DNA of 12,172 nt from UBA9619 sp964630665 (GTDB lineage Bacteria; Pseudomonadota; Gammaproteobacteria; Arenicellales; UBA868). The stretch is from the NCBI GenBank assembly GCA_964630665.1, contig CAZVVN010000085.1:1-12172 (forward strand), read 5' to 3'. Below are positions 1-7,629 of the stretch, piece after piece. A program made the translations under genes and the position numbers. The notes under the pieces were generated by a model, which had not been told where the DNA came from, ran no database searches, and worked only from the letters and a program-made list of their open reading frames with translations. The number at the start of each line of letters is the position of its first letter. Position 1 is the stretch's first letter.

Positions 1-1008
1 CGTTACGAATGAACCCAGCGACAGCGTAGACAACCCACCGACGCCCTGACCGACGGTACAGCCCAGCGAAAGTACACCACCGAAACCCATGAGTACCCCG
101 GCATAGAGATGATTAAGCATATCGGCACGCGTGGTAAACGTTTCTATCCGGAATCGGCCACTGATGACCGAATAACCTAAAGAACCCATCAGAACTCCAA
201 ACACCACCGCAACCCCGAAACCAATCGTGGAACCGGTCCAGGTCATGAGATAGTTAAGGGCATTGCCGACGGGTGCGATAAACGTCAGGGTCTCAATACG
301 CACCGGTTCGAAATCATCGTTGCCGATCACACCTGTCACATACCAAGCACCCGCGACAAGCAGGCCGACCACCAGTCCGGATATGATGTCGTCGCGACTG
401 GCGCGGAAAACCCGGTCTTTGGCGGCGAACCAGATCAGCCCCAGGCCGATCAAAAGCGATACAACGATCGAGGTGGTTCCGGTGTCAGCACCAATTGCCC
501 AGGCAATCAGGGTGCCGAGCGACTGATCAGCCAGCCCATACTCAGCAACATCGATGCTGAGCGGCTCGATAACCTCTATCCGTACGACTGCAAGCAGGCC
601 GCGCAGGGTCATATAGGCTGTCAGCCCCAGAATCAGCAGGACAACCAGCGATTTGAGGTTGCCGCCACCGACACGCACCAGAGTCCGCTGGCCACAGCCA
701 GCACCCAGTGTCATGCCGACACCAAACAGGAACCCGCCAACGACATGGCCTGCAATGCCAAGCCTGCTCGACAGATACATCGAAGCCGAGAGATCGACCC
801 AATCTGCTGCCTGCATGGCCTGAGCAGCCAGCAACGCGACGCCCATTGCCAGCAGCCACGACCGAAAGCGTGCCAGTGAACCCATGTTGATCCAATCACT
901 GATCGCGCCCATGGTGCAGAACTGGGTTCTATTGCCGACAACACCGAACACAACTGCCCCCAGAAAACCCCAAAGTGCCACCTTGTGTGCAACGGACCAG
1001 TCTTCCAT
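1..1008 (-). CDS. YeeE/YedE family sulfur-compound permease (C-terminus off window)
   Basis: Very hydrophobic integral membrane protein of the YeeE/YedE (TsuA-like) family; studied members import thiosulfate or related sulfur species across the inner membrane. The ATG at 1008 opens 336 codons with no stop before the window edge. The family's Cys motifs are visible: RTQFCTMGA (Cys31), GAGCGQRT (Cys105) and GCTVGQG (Cys317). The Cys-containing motif in each half fits the internal pseudo-repeat of the fold. Conserved membrane cysteines are thought to relay the sulfur group in TsuA. Upstream in frame there is a stop at 1048-1050 and no other usual start, so the ATG is well supported although its Shine-Dalgarno is weak. 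It follows cpoB on the same strand after a 106-base AT-rich spacer and is probably a separate transcription unit. The actual substrate (thiosulfate, selenium or other) cannot be told from sequence, and no tusA-like gene is visible in the window. Confidence 0.9.
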   Translation of the reverse strand, partial: MEDWSVAHKVALWGFLGAVVFGVVGNRTQFCTMGAISDWINMGSLARFRSWLLAMGVALLAAQAMQAADWVDLSASMYLSSRLGIAGHVVGGFLFGVGMTLGAGCGQRTLVRVGGGNLKSLVVLLILGLTAYMTLRGLLAVVRIEVIEPLSIDVAEYGLADQSLGTLIAWAIGADTGTTSIVVSLLIGLGLIWFAAKDRVFRASRDDIISGLVVGLLVAGAWYVTGVIGNDDFEPVRIETLTFIAPVGNALNYLMTWTGSTIGFGVAVVFGVLMGSLGYSVISGRFRIETFTTRADMLNHLYAGVLMGFGGVLSLGCTVGQGVGGLSTLSLGSFVT

Positions 1009-1061
1009 CGCTAAGCTATTCCCGTAATGTCTGGCACGCCTGAACAGTCACCATGTTAACG

Positions 1062-1093
1062 AAAATATCTGCACAGAAAAACTGAGGGCAGAT
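1062..1093 (-). terminator. weak terminator-like hairpin after cpoB
   Basis: In the 106-base spacer between cpoB and the permease gene, arms ATCTGC and GCAGAT (1088-1093 and 1067-1072 read on the minus strand) can pair. An inner CAG/CTG stem closes a TTTTT loop, and the 3' arm is followed by ATTTTC. The stem has an internal loop and is poor in GC, so this is at best a weak intrinsic terminator at the end of the tol operon. The same spacer holds a CATAAT hexamer (1101-1096) resembling a -10 box for the permease gene, but no convincing -35 lies 16-18 bases upstream. No tRNA or small gene is seen in the spacer. Confidence 0.25.
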
Positions 1094-1114
1094 AAATTAT
1101 GTGATCGCGAAAAC

Positions 1115-2107
1115 CTAACGACCTTCCCTGTCCATCTTCTTCAACCTGGCCTTCGCACTGACTGCGACCCGGTGGCTGGGAAACTCAGCGAGCACATAGT
1201 CCAATGTCTTTCTAGCTTTGCCATAAACGCCGGTGTCATACTGGATGTAACCGATCTTCAAGTGTGAGGCAGGGACCCGGGGGCTGCCGGTGAAATAGTT
1301 GATCACCGTTTCAAAGGCTCTCTGCGAGGCGTCAAATTCACGGGTTACATAACGCGCCTCGCCGATCCAGTACCAGGCATCGTCAGTCAGTTCACTGCCC
1401 GGAAAACGGCGAATGAATTGAGCGAATGCCACGGCAGCATCGGCGTAGCGACTCTCCTTGAGCAGGTCGAACGCCTGATCATAGGCATCTTCTTCGCTGA
1501 CCGAAACGGTTCCGGTCGTTTTCTGGCTACTTTCAGGGGTAGCAGCGGATTCAGAAGTCACGATCTCCCGTGTCACTGTACCCACCACGATGGTATCCGG
1601 TAATGCTGTTTCTGAGTCTGTTCCGGGCTCGGTTTCCGACGTTTCGGTACCCGGAGGGACAGGCGTTGTAGAAACCGAGCCTGGCGACGATCCAGGAGAC
1701 AGCGCTGCACCGGCACCAGTTACGCTGTCCGAGCCGGGTAGCTGTGGCATCGAGGATGTGAGCCGCTCCTCCCGGCGAAGACGCTCATCGAGATCATCAT
1801 ATAACTCGCGCTGGCGTCGGCGAAGCTTTTCCAGTTCGAACTTCTGAATCTCAAACTGATCCTGGAGCCTTTTGATCTCGCTGCGCAACTCCTCAATCAG
1901 GACAAGTGCGGCACCAGGATCCGTCGCGTCCGTTGTAGATAGGCCGACCGCTTGGGTATTTTGGACAAGTTGTACTGGCGTGCCGTTGGACCACCTGGAC
2001 AAGGAACCCGGATCAGAGCCATCGACCGGTAACTCAGCACAGCCGCTGGCGAGCACCAGCAGCAGAAATGCTGCAAGCGGGTCAGCGCGCGAAGCACCGC
2101 CCCGCAC
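1115..2107 (-). CDS. cpoB: CpoB (YbgF), Tol-Pal associated cell-division coordinator
   Basis: Periplasmic protein that coordinates Tol-mediated outer-membrane constriction with peptidoglycan synthesis by PBP1B (known for the E. coli homologue). The 330-residue chain shows an export signal (residues 1-22), a coiled-coil trimerisation segment (about 68-115, rich in Leu, Arg and Glu), a long Ser/Thr/Pro/Gly linker (about 117-203) and C-terminal TPR-type helices (about 207-326, for example AFDLLKESRYADAAVAF). Start is GTG at 2107, chosen because GGAGG (2113-2117) lies 5 bases upstream and the signal peptide begins directly after it. The hydrophobic stretch ends in LASGC at Cys23, so the protein might be lipidated, whereas the E. 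coli protein is soluble. The linker is long and low in complexity. It is last in the tol operon, 40 bases after pal. Confidence 0.93.
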   Translation of the reverse strand: MRGGASRADPLAAFLLLVLASGCAELPVDGSDPGSLSRWSNGTPVQLVQNTQAVGLSTTDATDPGAALVLIEELRSEIKRLQDQFEIQKFELEKLRRRQRELYDDLDERLRREERLTSSMPQLPGSDSVTGAGAALSPGSSPGSVSTTPVPPGTETSETEPGTDSETALPDTIVVGTVTREIVTSESAATPESSQKTTGTVSVSEEDAYDQAFDLLKESRYADAAVAFAQFIRRFPGSELTDDAWYWIGEARYVTREFDASQRAFETVINYFTGSPRVPASHLKIGYIQYDTGVYGKARKTLDYVLAEFPSHRVAVSAKARLKKMDREGR

Positions 2108-2112
2108 ACCAG

Positions 2113-2117
2113 CCTCC
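2113..2117 (-). promoter_or_regulatory. Shine-Dalgarno deciding the GTG start of cpoB
   Basis: GGAGG on the minus strand, 5 bases before GTG at 2107. An overlapping GTG at 2109 is in a different frame that lacks the CpoB sequence, so this site together with the signal peptide fixes the start. Confidence 0.6.
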
Positions 2118-2147
2118 GACTGACTTAATCCTCGCTACGGTATGTAG

Positions 2148-2687
2148 TTAGTAAAGGATCTCCACCCGGCGATTCAGCGACCATGCGCTTTCGTCGTGCT
2201 CCATCGCGATGGGCCGCTCCTCACCATACGAGATGCTACGAATCGCGTCCGGTGCAACACCCATCACCTGGAACAGTTCGGCAACAGCGTTGGCCCTGCG
2301 CTCACCCAGTGCCAAGTTGTATTCCCGAGTACCGCGTTCATCCGCGTGTCCTTCAAGGACCACTGCCATGCCGGGATTGCCGGCCAGGTATTCTGCATGT
2401 GCCTCGACGATATTTTGTGCCTCGGGTGTCAGCGCGCTGCTGTCAAACTCAAAGTAGATCACTCGTTTTCCAAGTGGGTCATCCTCGATTACCGATCCAG
2501 ATTCTGTGGTCACAAGTACCTCGCTGGAACTCGTACCGTCCGAACCCAGGCCAGATGACGTTGCGTCCGCCTGAACATTTACACTCGAGTCTTCGACTTC
2601 TGCCGCTCCTTTCTTCTTGCTGGCAGCACAGCCAGCAAGCATGACGCCCAACAACAGCACCAGAGAAAAAGTAAATAGTCGACGCAT
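2148..2687 (-). CDS. pal: Pal, peptidoglycan-associated outer-membrane lipoprotein
   Basis: Outer-membrane lipoprotein that binds peptidoglycan non-covalently and TolB; it anchors the outer membrane and is concentrated at the septum by the Tol motor. The 179 residues include a lipoprotein signal with lipobox LAGC (Cys20). Ala at +2 predicts outer-membrane sorting. A Lys/Ser-rich tether (about 21-70) follows, then an OmpA-C-like domain with the hallmark GHADERGTREYN, LGERRANAV and C-terminal NRRVEILY, which carry the Asp and Arg that bind diaminopimelate in the family. Length is close to the E. coli protein (173). The ATG at 2687 is preceded by GGAGG (9-base spacer). It lies 22 bases after tolB and 40 bases before cpoB. 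Confidence 0.97.
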   Translation of the reverse strand: MRRLFTFSLVLLLGVMLAGCAASKKKGAAEVEDSSVNVQADATSSGLGSDGTSSSEVLVTTESGSVIEDDPLGKRVIYFEFDSSALTPEAQNIVEAHAEYLAGNPGMAVVLEGHADERGTREYNLALGERRANAVAELFQVMGVAPDAIRSISYGEERPIAMEHDESAWSLNRRVEILY

Positions 2688-2709
2688 TCTTAAAATCCTC
2701 CGTTCTTCG

Positions 2710-4014
2710 CTAAGGGCTCCTGGAAGACCAAGCTGGCTCCCGGACCTCTCCCTGGTGAAGCTTCAAAATCTGCTTTACCCGTCCATCTGCAGACACCGCT
2801 GCCAGCACACCCTGCCTGCCACGCTGGGTAGCATACAGTATCATGGCGCCATTGGGTGCAAACGTTGGCGACTCGTCCAGCGTCCCATCTGTCAGAACGT
2901 CTACCTTGCCGCTGTCCACATAGAATACACCAATCCTGTAGCCTTTTCCGCGATTTGTGACCAAAACCATGCTATTACCATCTGGCCCGTAGGATGCCCT
3001 GGCATTCTCCCGCCCCTCATGGGTCAGGAGCTCTGCCGGGCCCCCGGTAATAGACATTCGATGGATCTGTGGCCTGCCGGTTCTGTCCGAAGTGAATACG
3101 ATATATCTCCCGTTTGGCGACCAGGCAGCTTCCGTATCGATGGCCTGGTGCCGGGTCAGGCGACGGAGTTTTCTTTTAGCGATATCCAGCACATAAATGT
3201 CTGAATTCCCATCCCGCGACAAGGTCAGCGCCAGACGCCGCCCATCGGGCGACCAGGCTGGAGCACTTGCGGTCCCTCTTTCCTCGAGAAGCTTGCTACG
3301 CGTACCTGTCTGAATGTCCTGGAGCCAGATCATGGCACCACTGGTCCGGCTGGCAAAAGAGACATACGCCAACTGATTGCCACTGGGCGACCAGGCCGGC
3401 GACAGGATCGGAAAATTTGTGCGTAGGATCTCCTGTGCACTGTGTCCGTCTGAGTCCGCGACCATCAACCGGTAAGTCCTTTCGTTTCCAGAACTATTTT
3501 CCATCGTGACGTAAGCAATGCGGGTGTCAAAAGCACCGGGCACTCCGGTCATGGCCTGGTAGATATGGTCACTTATCTGATGTGCGACTTCACGCATCTG
3601 GCCGCCTTGAACACTCCAGCGATAGCCGGCCAGCTGTTTCTCTTTAAAAACATCAAACAGGTAGAACGTCACATCGTACCGATCATCCCCCGACTGGCTG
3701 ATCTGCCCTACCGCGAGCGCTTCTGCCTTGATCAGGCGCCAGTCCTTGAAGCGAACCTGATCCGGGTGGCCGGGGCGACTGAGAAAGTCACCGGTCGGCA
3801 ACAACTCGAATCGGCCTGACCGGTGCAGGTCAGCTGCGATAACGCTGCGCAGGCCTTGCTCGGGCTTCTGACGCCCTTCGAACTCGAATGGCACCACAGC
3901 GATGGGAATGCCTGAGTCGCCACCCTCGGTGATCTCAATTGTCAGAACAGCCATCGCGTTCAGACCGACAAGCGACATCAGTAACGCCAGGAATCCTGTC
4001 AGAACAGTTTTCAT
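2710..4014 (-). CDS. tolB: TolB, periplasmic beta-propeller of the Tol-Pal system
   Basis: Periplasmic protein that binds Pal and, through its N-terminal TolB box, TolA. The chosen ATG at 4014 gives 434 residues (E. coli has 430) starting MKTVLTGFLALLMSL, a clear Sec signal with a likely cleavage after AMA. An ATG-less in-frame extension upstream would overlap tolA and displace the signal, so it is rejected. After the signal comes an Ile/Glu-rich strand with GDSGIPIAVVPFEF, the conserved start of the mature domain, then an alpha/beta domain to about residue 165. A propeller follows whose blades carry PAWSPSGNQLAYVSF, PAWSPDGRRLAL, AAWSPNGRYIVFTSD, YGPDGNSMVLVTN and FAPNGAMILYATQ. It lies 20 bases after the tolA stop and 22 bases before pal, consistent with co-expression of the complex. 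Confidence 0.96.
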   Translation of the reverse strand: MKTVLTGFLALLMSLVGLNAMAVLTIEITEGGDSGIPIAVVPFEFEGRQKPEQGLRSVIAADLHRSGRFELLPTGDFLSRPGHPDQVRFKDWRLIKAEALAVGQISQSGDDRYDVTFYLFDVFKEKQLAGYRWSVQGGQMREVAHQISDHIYQAMTGVPGAFDTRIAYVTMENSSGNERTYRLMVADSDGHSAQEILRTNFPILSPAWSPSGNQLAYVSFASRTSGAMIWLQDIQTGTRSKLLEERGTASAPAWSPDGRRLALTLSRDGNSDIYVLDIAKRKLRRLTRHQAIDTEAAWSPNGRYIVFTSDRTGRPQIHRMSITGGPAELLTHEGRENARASYGPDGNSMVLVTNRGKGYRIGVFYVDSGKVDVLTDGTLDESPTFAPNGAMILYATQRGRQGVLAAVSADGRVKQILKLHQGEVREPAWSSRSP

Positions 4015-4034
4015 CTTTTGGGGTACTCTCAACT

Positions 4035-4910
4035 TCACGGCCTGAAAATGAACTGTATATCGGTGTCCAGCCACTTGTAGTAACGCGGGTTATCAGGAAA
4101 GGGCAAAGGTGACGCTTTCCGCACCGCATACTCTGCCGAGCGCCGGCAGGCATCATCAGCATCGCCACCCAGTACTTTCACAGATTCCACTTCTCCGCTG
4201 AGAGCGACCTTAACCGAAATGGTGACTTCCTGGCCACCGCAGGCCATTCGGTTACTCCAGTTGTCTTCGATTTTTCCCTTGATTTCACCGACCATTGCCC
4301 GCAGTGCCGAATAAGCCTCCTGCTCTTCACGTTGCCGGGCCTCTTCCGCAGCACGACGCTCGGCTTCTTCACGTTTTTTCTTTTCCTTGGCTTTGCGCTT
4401 CTTCTCAGCTTCTTTTTTTCGCTTGGCTTCGGCCTGTTTTTGTTTCTTTTCTTCAGCCTTGCGCTTCTTTTCTTCCGCTTTACGTTTCTTTTCAGCTTCC
4501 TTTTTTCGCTTGGCTTTAGCCTGCTTTTTTTTCTTTTCTTCCGCTTTACGTTTCTTTTCCGCCTCAGCTTTACGTTTCTTTTCAGCTTCCTTTTTTCGCT
4601 TGGCTTTAGCCTGCTTTTTTTTCTTTTCTTCCGCTTTACGTTTTTCTTCAGCCTTTTTGCGCTTTTCCTCGTCCGCTTTGCGTTTCTTCTCTTGTTCTTG
4701 GCGTTTCTTTTCTTTGGCTTTCTTCTTTTCAGCCTCTATCGCCGAGCGGTCAATGACGATCGCCTGAACGGGTTTCGCCACACCCGGCCGAACAGCTACG
4801 GGCTGAAAACGCAAGCTGAGACCGAGCAATGCACCGACAGCCACGTGCACCAGAACCGCCAGCAACACGGCGCGAACCGGGCGGCTCAACTTGCGAGCAG
4901 CACGACTCAC
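4035..4910 (-). CDS. tolA: TolA, trans-periplasmic energy-transducing protein
   Basis: Inner-membrane protein that TolQR drives with the proton gradient to pull on TolB-Pal. The 291 residues fit the three-domain plan. A short cytoplasmic N-terminus and one membrane helix span about residues 13-34, with His22 and Leu29 placed as in the SHLS motif of E. coli TolA; the motif's first Ser is Ala18 here. Domain II is a Lys/Glu/Ala-rich helix of about 140 residues (58-200) built from AEKKRK and QAKAKRKKE-like units. Domain III runs from about 203 to 291, with Cys224 and Cys255 positioned for the family's disulfide, and ends DTDIQFIFRP. Start is GTG at 4910, 7 bases after the tolR stop; no in-frame ATG lies upstream and no strong Shine-Dalgarno is visible, so translation may be coupled to tolR. 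Domain II contains perfect DNA repeats, listed separately. Confidence 0.95.
   Translation of the reverse strand: MSRAARKLSRPVRAVLLAVLVHVAVGALLGLSLRFQPVAVRPGVAKPVQAIVIDRSAIEAEKKKAKEKKRQEQEKKRKADEEKRKKAEEKRKAEEKKKKQAKAKRKKEAEKKRKAEAEKKRKAEEKKKKQAKAKRKKEAEKKRKAEEKKRKAEEKKQKQAEAKRKKEAEKKRKAKEKKKREEAERRAAEEARQREEQEAYSALRAMVGEIKGKIEDNWSNRMACGGQEVTISVKVALSGEVESVKVLGGDADDACRRSAEYAVRKASPLPFPDNPRYYKWLDTDIQFIFRP
4477..4643 (-). repeat. perfect 77-bp direct repeat inside tolA domain II
   Basis: Positions 4477-4553 and 4567-4643 are identical over 77 bases, offset by 90 bases (30 codons). A diverged third copy precedes them from about 4404 (offset 87). The repeats encode Lys/Glu/Ala-rich coiled-coil units. 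Offsets are multiples of three, so gain or loss of a copy would keep the tolA frame and only change arm length. Identity at synonymous sites suggests recent duplication or gene conversion. Confidence 0.9.
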
Positions 4911-4917
4911 GACAGGA

Positions 4918-5340
<423 letters not shown>

Positions 5341-5359
5341 TACTTGACCCCCACCCTGC

Positions 5360-6076
5360 TCAGGCTCGCCTTTTCACGCCCAGCGCCTGCCGGTTCACGA
5401 TACTCAGGAACTCTTCAACGAATACCTCGTACCGCGCAATCAACGACTCGGCGGTATTAGAAAACCGGTTGTAGGCAATGACCGCAGGAATGGCCGCAAA
5501 AAGTCCCATGGCTGTCGCGATCAGCGCCTCGGATATCCCCGGTGCTACAGTCGCAACCGTAACCTGCTGTAAAGCACCCAGAGACCGAAAGGAGTTCATG
5601 ATGCCCCAGACCGTACCGAACAACCCGACGTAAGGACTGGTCGAGCCGACTGTGGCAAGGAACGATAACCGTGACTCCAGCACCTCGATTTCGCGACTCA
5701 ACGCTACCCGCATTGCCCGGTGCACTCCGTCTACCAGTTCAGCCCGATCAATGGCACCATTGCCAGCCAGGCGATTGTATTCGCGGTACCCTGCGACGAA
5801 GATACTGGCCATACCGAGCGGGTCTGCGCCTTCTTCGGTATAGCGCCGGTAGAGTCCGTTGAGCTCTCCACCAGACCAGAACTCGGAATCGAAGTCATCA
5901 GACTGCTGGCGCATGTTCTTAAGCGTCGATGCCTTGGTGAAGATCACGACCCAGGACGCCAAGGAAACGATAATCAACAAAGCCATGACGATCTGCACCA
6001 GCAGACTGGCTTCGAGCATCAGTTCAAGAATGGAAATCGTCTCGTTACTGATGGCGAGTTTGATCGCTTCATTCAT
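5360..6076 (-). CDS. tolQ: TolQ, proton-channel subunit of the Tol motor
   Basis: MotA/TolQ/ExbB-family inner-membrane protein forming the pentameric stator around TolR. The 238 residues (E. coli 230) show a first membrane helix at about 20-46 (LLVQIVMALLIIVSLASWVV) and a large cytoplasmic loop containing EFWSGGELNGLYRR. Helices 2 and 3 carry the family hallmarks TVGSTSPYVGLFGTVWGIM and EALIATAMGLFAAIPAVIAY. Start is ATG at 6076 with AAGGAG a few bases upstream, inside the end of ybgC; only 6 bases separate the two genes. It is followed by tolR after 19 bases. Confidence 0.97.
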   Translation of the reverse strand: MNEAIKLAISNETISILELMLEASLLVQIVMALLIIVSLASWVVIFTKASTLKNMRQQSDDFDSEFWSGGELNGLYRRYTEEGADPLGMASIFVAGYREYNRLAGNGAIDRAELVDGVHRAMRVALSREIEVLESRLSFLATVGSTSPYVGLFGTVWGIMNSFRSLGALQQVTVATVAPGISEALIATAMGLFAAIPAVIAYNRFSNTAESLIARYEVFVEEFLSIVNRQALGVKRRA

Positions 6077-6082
6077 GACAAA

Positions 6083-6487
6083 CTAGGTCTCCTTGAGAAT
6101 CCCATCGGGTATGGGCCTCGGTTTCAACGTATCGACATCCACACAAGCCAGTCGAACCTGAGCGGTACACAGCAGCTCGCCAGCCCGGGTCACAGACTGC
6201 TCCAGTTCAACACTCACGCGGCGTGCTCTTTTGACGCCCACAGACACCTCCAGATTGTCGCTCAGCCGGGCAGCTCTGAGAAAATCCAGGTGGATCTCCC
6301 GCACCGTGAACATCAACCGCGCCTGATCAGCCAACTCGGCGACGTCCACCCCGTACGCCTGCAGCCACTCGGTACGGGCGCGCTCCATGAACCTTAAATA
6401 GTTGGCATAGTAGACGATGCCACCGGCATCGGTGTCCTCATAATAGACCCGTACCGGCCAGCGGAAAGTCTCAAGCGCAGCGTTCAC
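6083..6487 (-). CDS. ybgC: YbgC, hotdog-fold acyl-CoA thioesterase of the tol operon
   Basis: Cytoplasmic 4HBT-type thioesterase that hydrolyses acyl-CoA or acyl-ACP. It is the customary first gene of tol-pal operons, and a link to phospholipid metabolism has been proposed. The hallmark FRWPVRVYYEDTDAGGIVYY contains the catalytic Asp (second D of EDTD), followed by ANYLRFMERARTEWL. Two GTG starts are possible. GTG 6487 gives MNAALETFRWPV, which aligns with the E. coli N-terminus, and has GGGTGAG at a suitable distance, so it is preferred (134 residues). GTG 6496 adds three residues (137). It ends 6 bases before tolQ. It is separated from ruvB by roughly 100 bases holding two inverted repeats, a plausible site for an internal promoter of the tol genes, though no clear -35/-10 pair is visible. 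Confidence 0.95.
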   Translation of the reverse strand: MNAALETFRWPVRVYYEDTDAGGIVYYANYLRFMERARTEWLQAYGVDVAELADQARLMFTVREIHLDFLRAARLSDNLEVSVGVKRARRVSVELEQSVTRAGELLCTAQVRLACVDVDTLKPRPIPDGILKET

Positions 6488-6502
6488 ACCGCTCACCCAG
6501 TG

Positions 6503-6522
6503 CCCGGCAACAAAGCCCCGGG
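6503..6522 (-). promoter_or_regulatory. GC-rich hairpin just upstream of ybgC
   Basis: Arms CCCGG and CCGGG with a 10-base loop that can close further by GC/GC pairing with a bulge. On the minus-strand transcript its 3' arm ends 6 bases before GTG 6496 and 15 bases before GTG 6487. No T-run follows, so it is not an intrinsic terminator. A role in ybgC translation is only inferred. Confidence 0.3.
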
Positions 6523-6540
6523 TTAACGGTCGGAATACTC

Positions 6541-6564
6541 CACGATTCGAGTGTCGTCATCGTG
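6541..6564 (-). promoter_or_regulatory. 24-bp imperfect inverted repeat between ruvB and ybgC
   Basis: Outer arms CACGAT (6541-6546) and ATCGTG (6559-6564) enclose inner arms CGA and TCG around a GTG loop, giving nine base pairs with a small internal asymmetry. It could be an RNA hairpin or a dyad for a regulator in the ruvB-ybgC spacer. No T-run follows in the transcription direction, which argues against an intrinsic terminator. Confidence 0.35.
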
Positions 6565-6594
6565 ATGAAATTCTGTCCATTTCGTGCCAAACGC

Positions 6595-7619
6595 TCACCC
6601 GGACCCTTTGAATAACGCCCCCTGACCTGCCCCGCCGCTGGATGGTGGTTCGAGGCCGAAGTGCGACCAGGCAGCACGACCAGCCATGCGGCCACGTGGA
6701 GTACGTACCAGGAACCCGGATTGGATGAGAAACGGCTCGACGACATCCTCGAGTGTCCCGCGTTCCTCACCAATCGCGGCAGCCAGGCTGTCGACGCCAA
6801 CCGGCCCGCCATCGAACCGCTCCATCACAGCCAGGAGCAACCGCCGATCGAGCGCATCGAGACCGAACTCATCGACTTCCAGCATATCAAGCGCCCGGTC
6901 AGCGATCGTCCCGTCAATCCGACCGTCGGACTTGACCTCGGCATAGTCTCGAACCCGTCGCAGCAGGCGGTTGGCGATACGCGGAGTCCCGCGACTGCGT
7001 CGGGCAATGGCCGCGATACCTTCTTTTTGTGTGGGCACAGCCAGAATTCCCGCTGAGCGCTCGACGATACGCTCAAGCTCTTCAGGAGAGTAGAATTCCA
7101 GTCGCTGAACAATACCGAAACGGTCACGCAAAGGCGATGTCAGAAGCCCCACACGCGTGGTCGCACCAACCAGAGTAAACGGCGGCAGATTCAGCTTGAT
7201 GGACCGGGCAGCCGGACCTTCACCAATGACGATGTCCAGCTGATAATCCTCCAGGGCGGGATAGAGTATCTCCTCCACCACCGGACTCAGCCGGTGGATT
7301 TCATCGACAAACAGCACGTCATCGGCTTCAAGGTTCGTCAGGATCGCGGCAAGGTCACCGGCTTTTTCTAGAACCGGGCCGGATGTCTGTCGCAGGTTTA
7401 CGCCCATTTCGTGGGCAACGATGTGCGCCAAAGTGGTTTTACCCAGGCCCGGTGGTCCGAAAACCAGCACATGATCAAGAGCTTCACTGCGGTTCTTGGC
7501 CGCACTGATAAAGATCTCCAACTGCTCACGCATGCGCGGCTGGCCAACGAACTCACCCAGCGTGACAGGTCGGAGGCTGCGATCGATGGCCTGTTCCTGA
7601 GGCGAATCCACAGCCTCGT
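6595..7619 (-). CDS. ruvB: RuvB, Holliday junction branch-migration ATPase (N-terminus in gap)
   Basis: AAA+ hexameric motor that with RuvA drives branch migration of Holliday junctions. Visible sequence includes AIDRSLRPVTLGEFVGQ, Walker A GPPGLGKT, Walker B VLFVDEIH, sensor 1 GATTR, the arginine-finger segment PLRDRFG, RGTPRIANRLLRRVRDYAEVK, and a C-terminal winged helix with RTPRGRMAGRAAWSHFG. The frame is open up to the run of N at 7620-7629. A GTG at 7611 is in frame, but about ten residues would be missing compared with E. coli, so the true start probably lies in the gap. At least 341 codons can be read upstream of the TGA at 6595-6597. The C-terminus extends slightly beyond E. coli RuvB with a Gly/Ser-rich tail. 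Confidence 0.95.
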
Positions 7620-7629
7620 NNNNNNNNNN
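7620..7629. other. assembly gap (ten N) at the ruvA/ruvB junction
   Basis: Ten unspecified bases between the last readable ruvA codons and the first readable ruvB codons. A round number of N usually marks a scaffold or unresolved join, so the true length may not be 10. The ruvA stop and ruvB start are hidden here. Confidence 0.97.

Noticed and set aside
2617..3204. 195-codon plus-strand open frame opposite tolB and the pal start
   Set aside because: It lies antisense to well-recognised tolB and pal with no recognisable domain; it is a shadow of biased codon use.
4015..4074. 20-residue N-terminal extension of TolB overlapping tolA
   Set aside because: It would bury the signal peptide that begins at the ATG at 4014.
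6572..6590. Sigma-54-like TTGGCACG element downstream of ruvB on the minus strand
   Set aside because: The -24 half matches well, but at the required spacing the -12 GC is replaced by AC, so the promoter is not supported.
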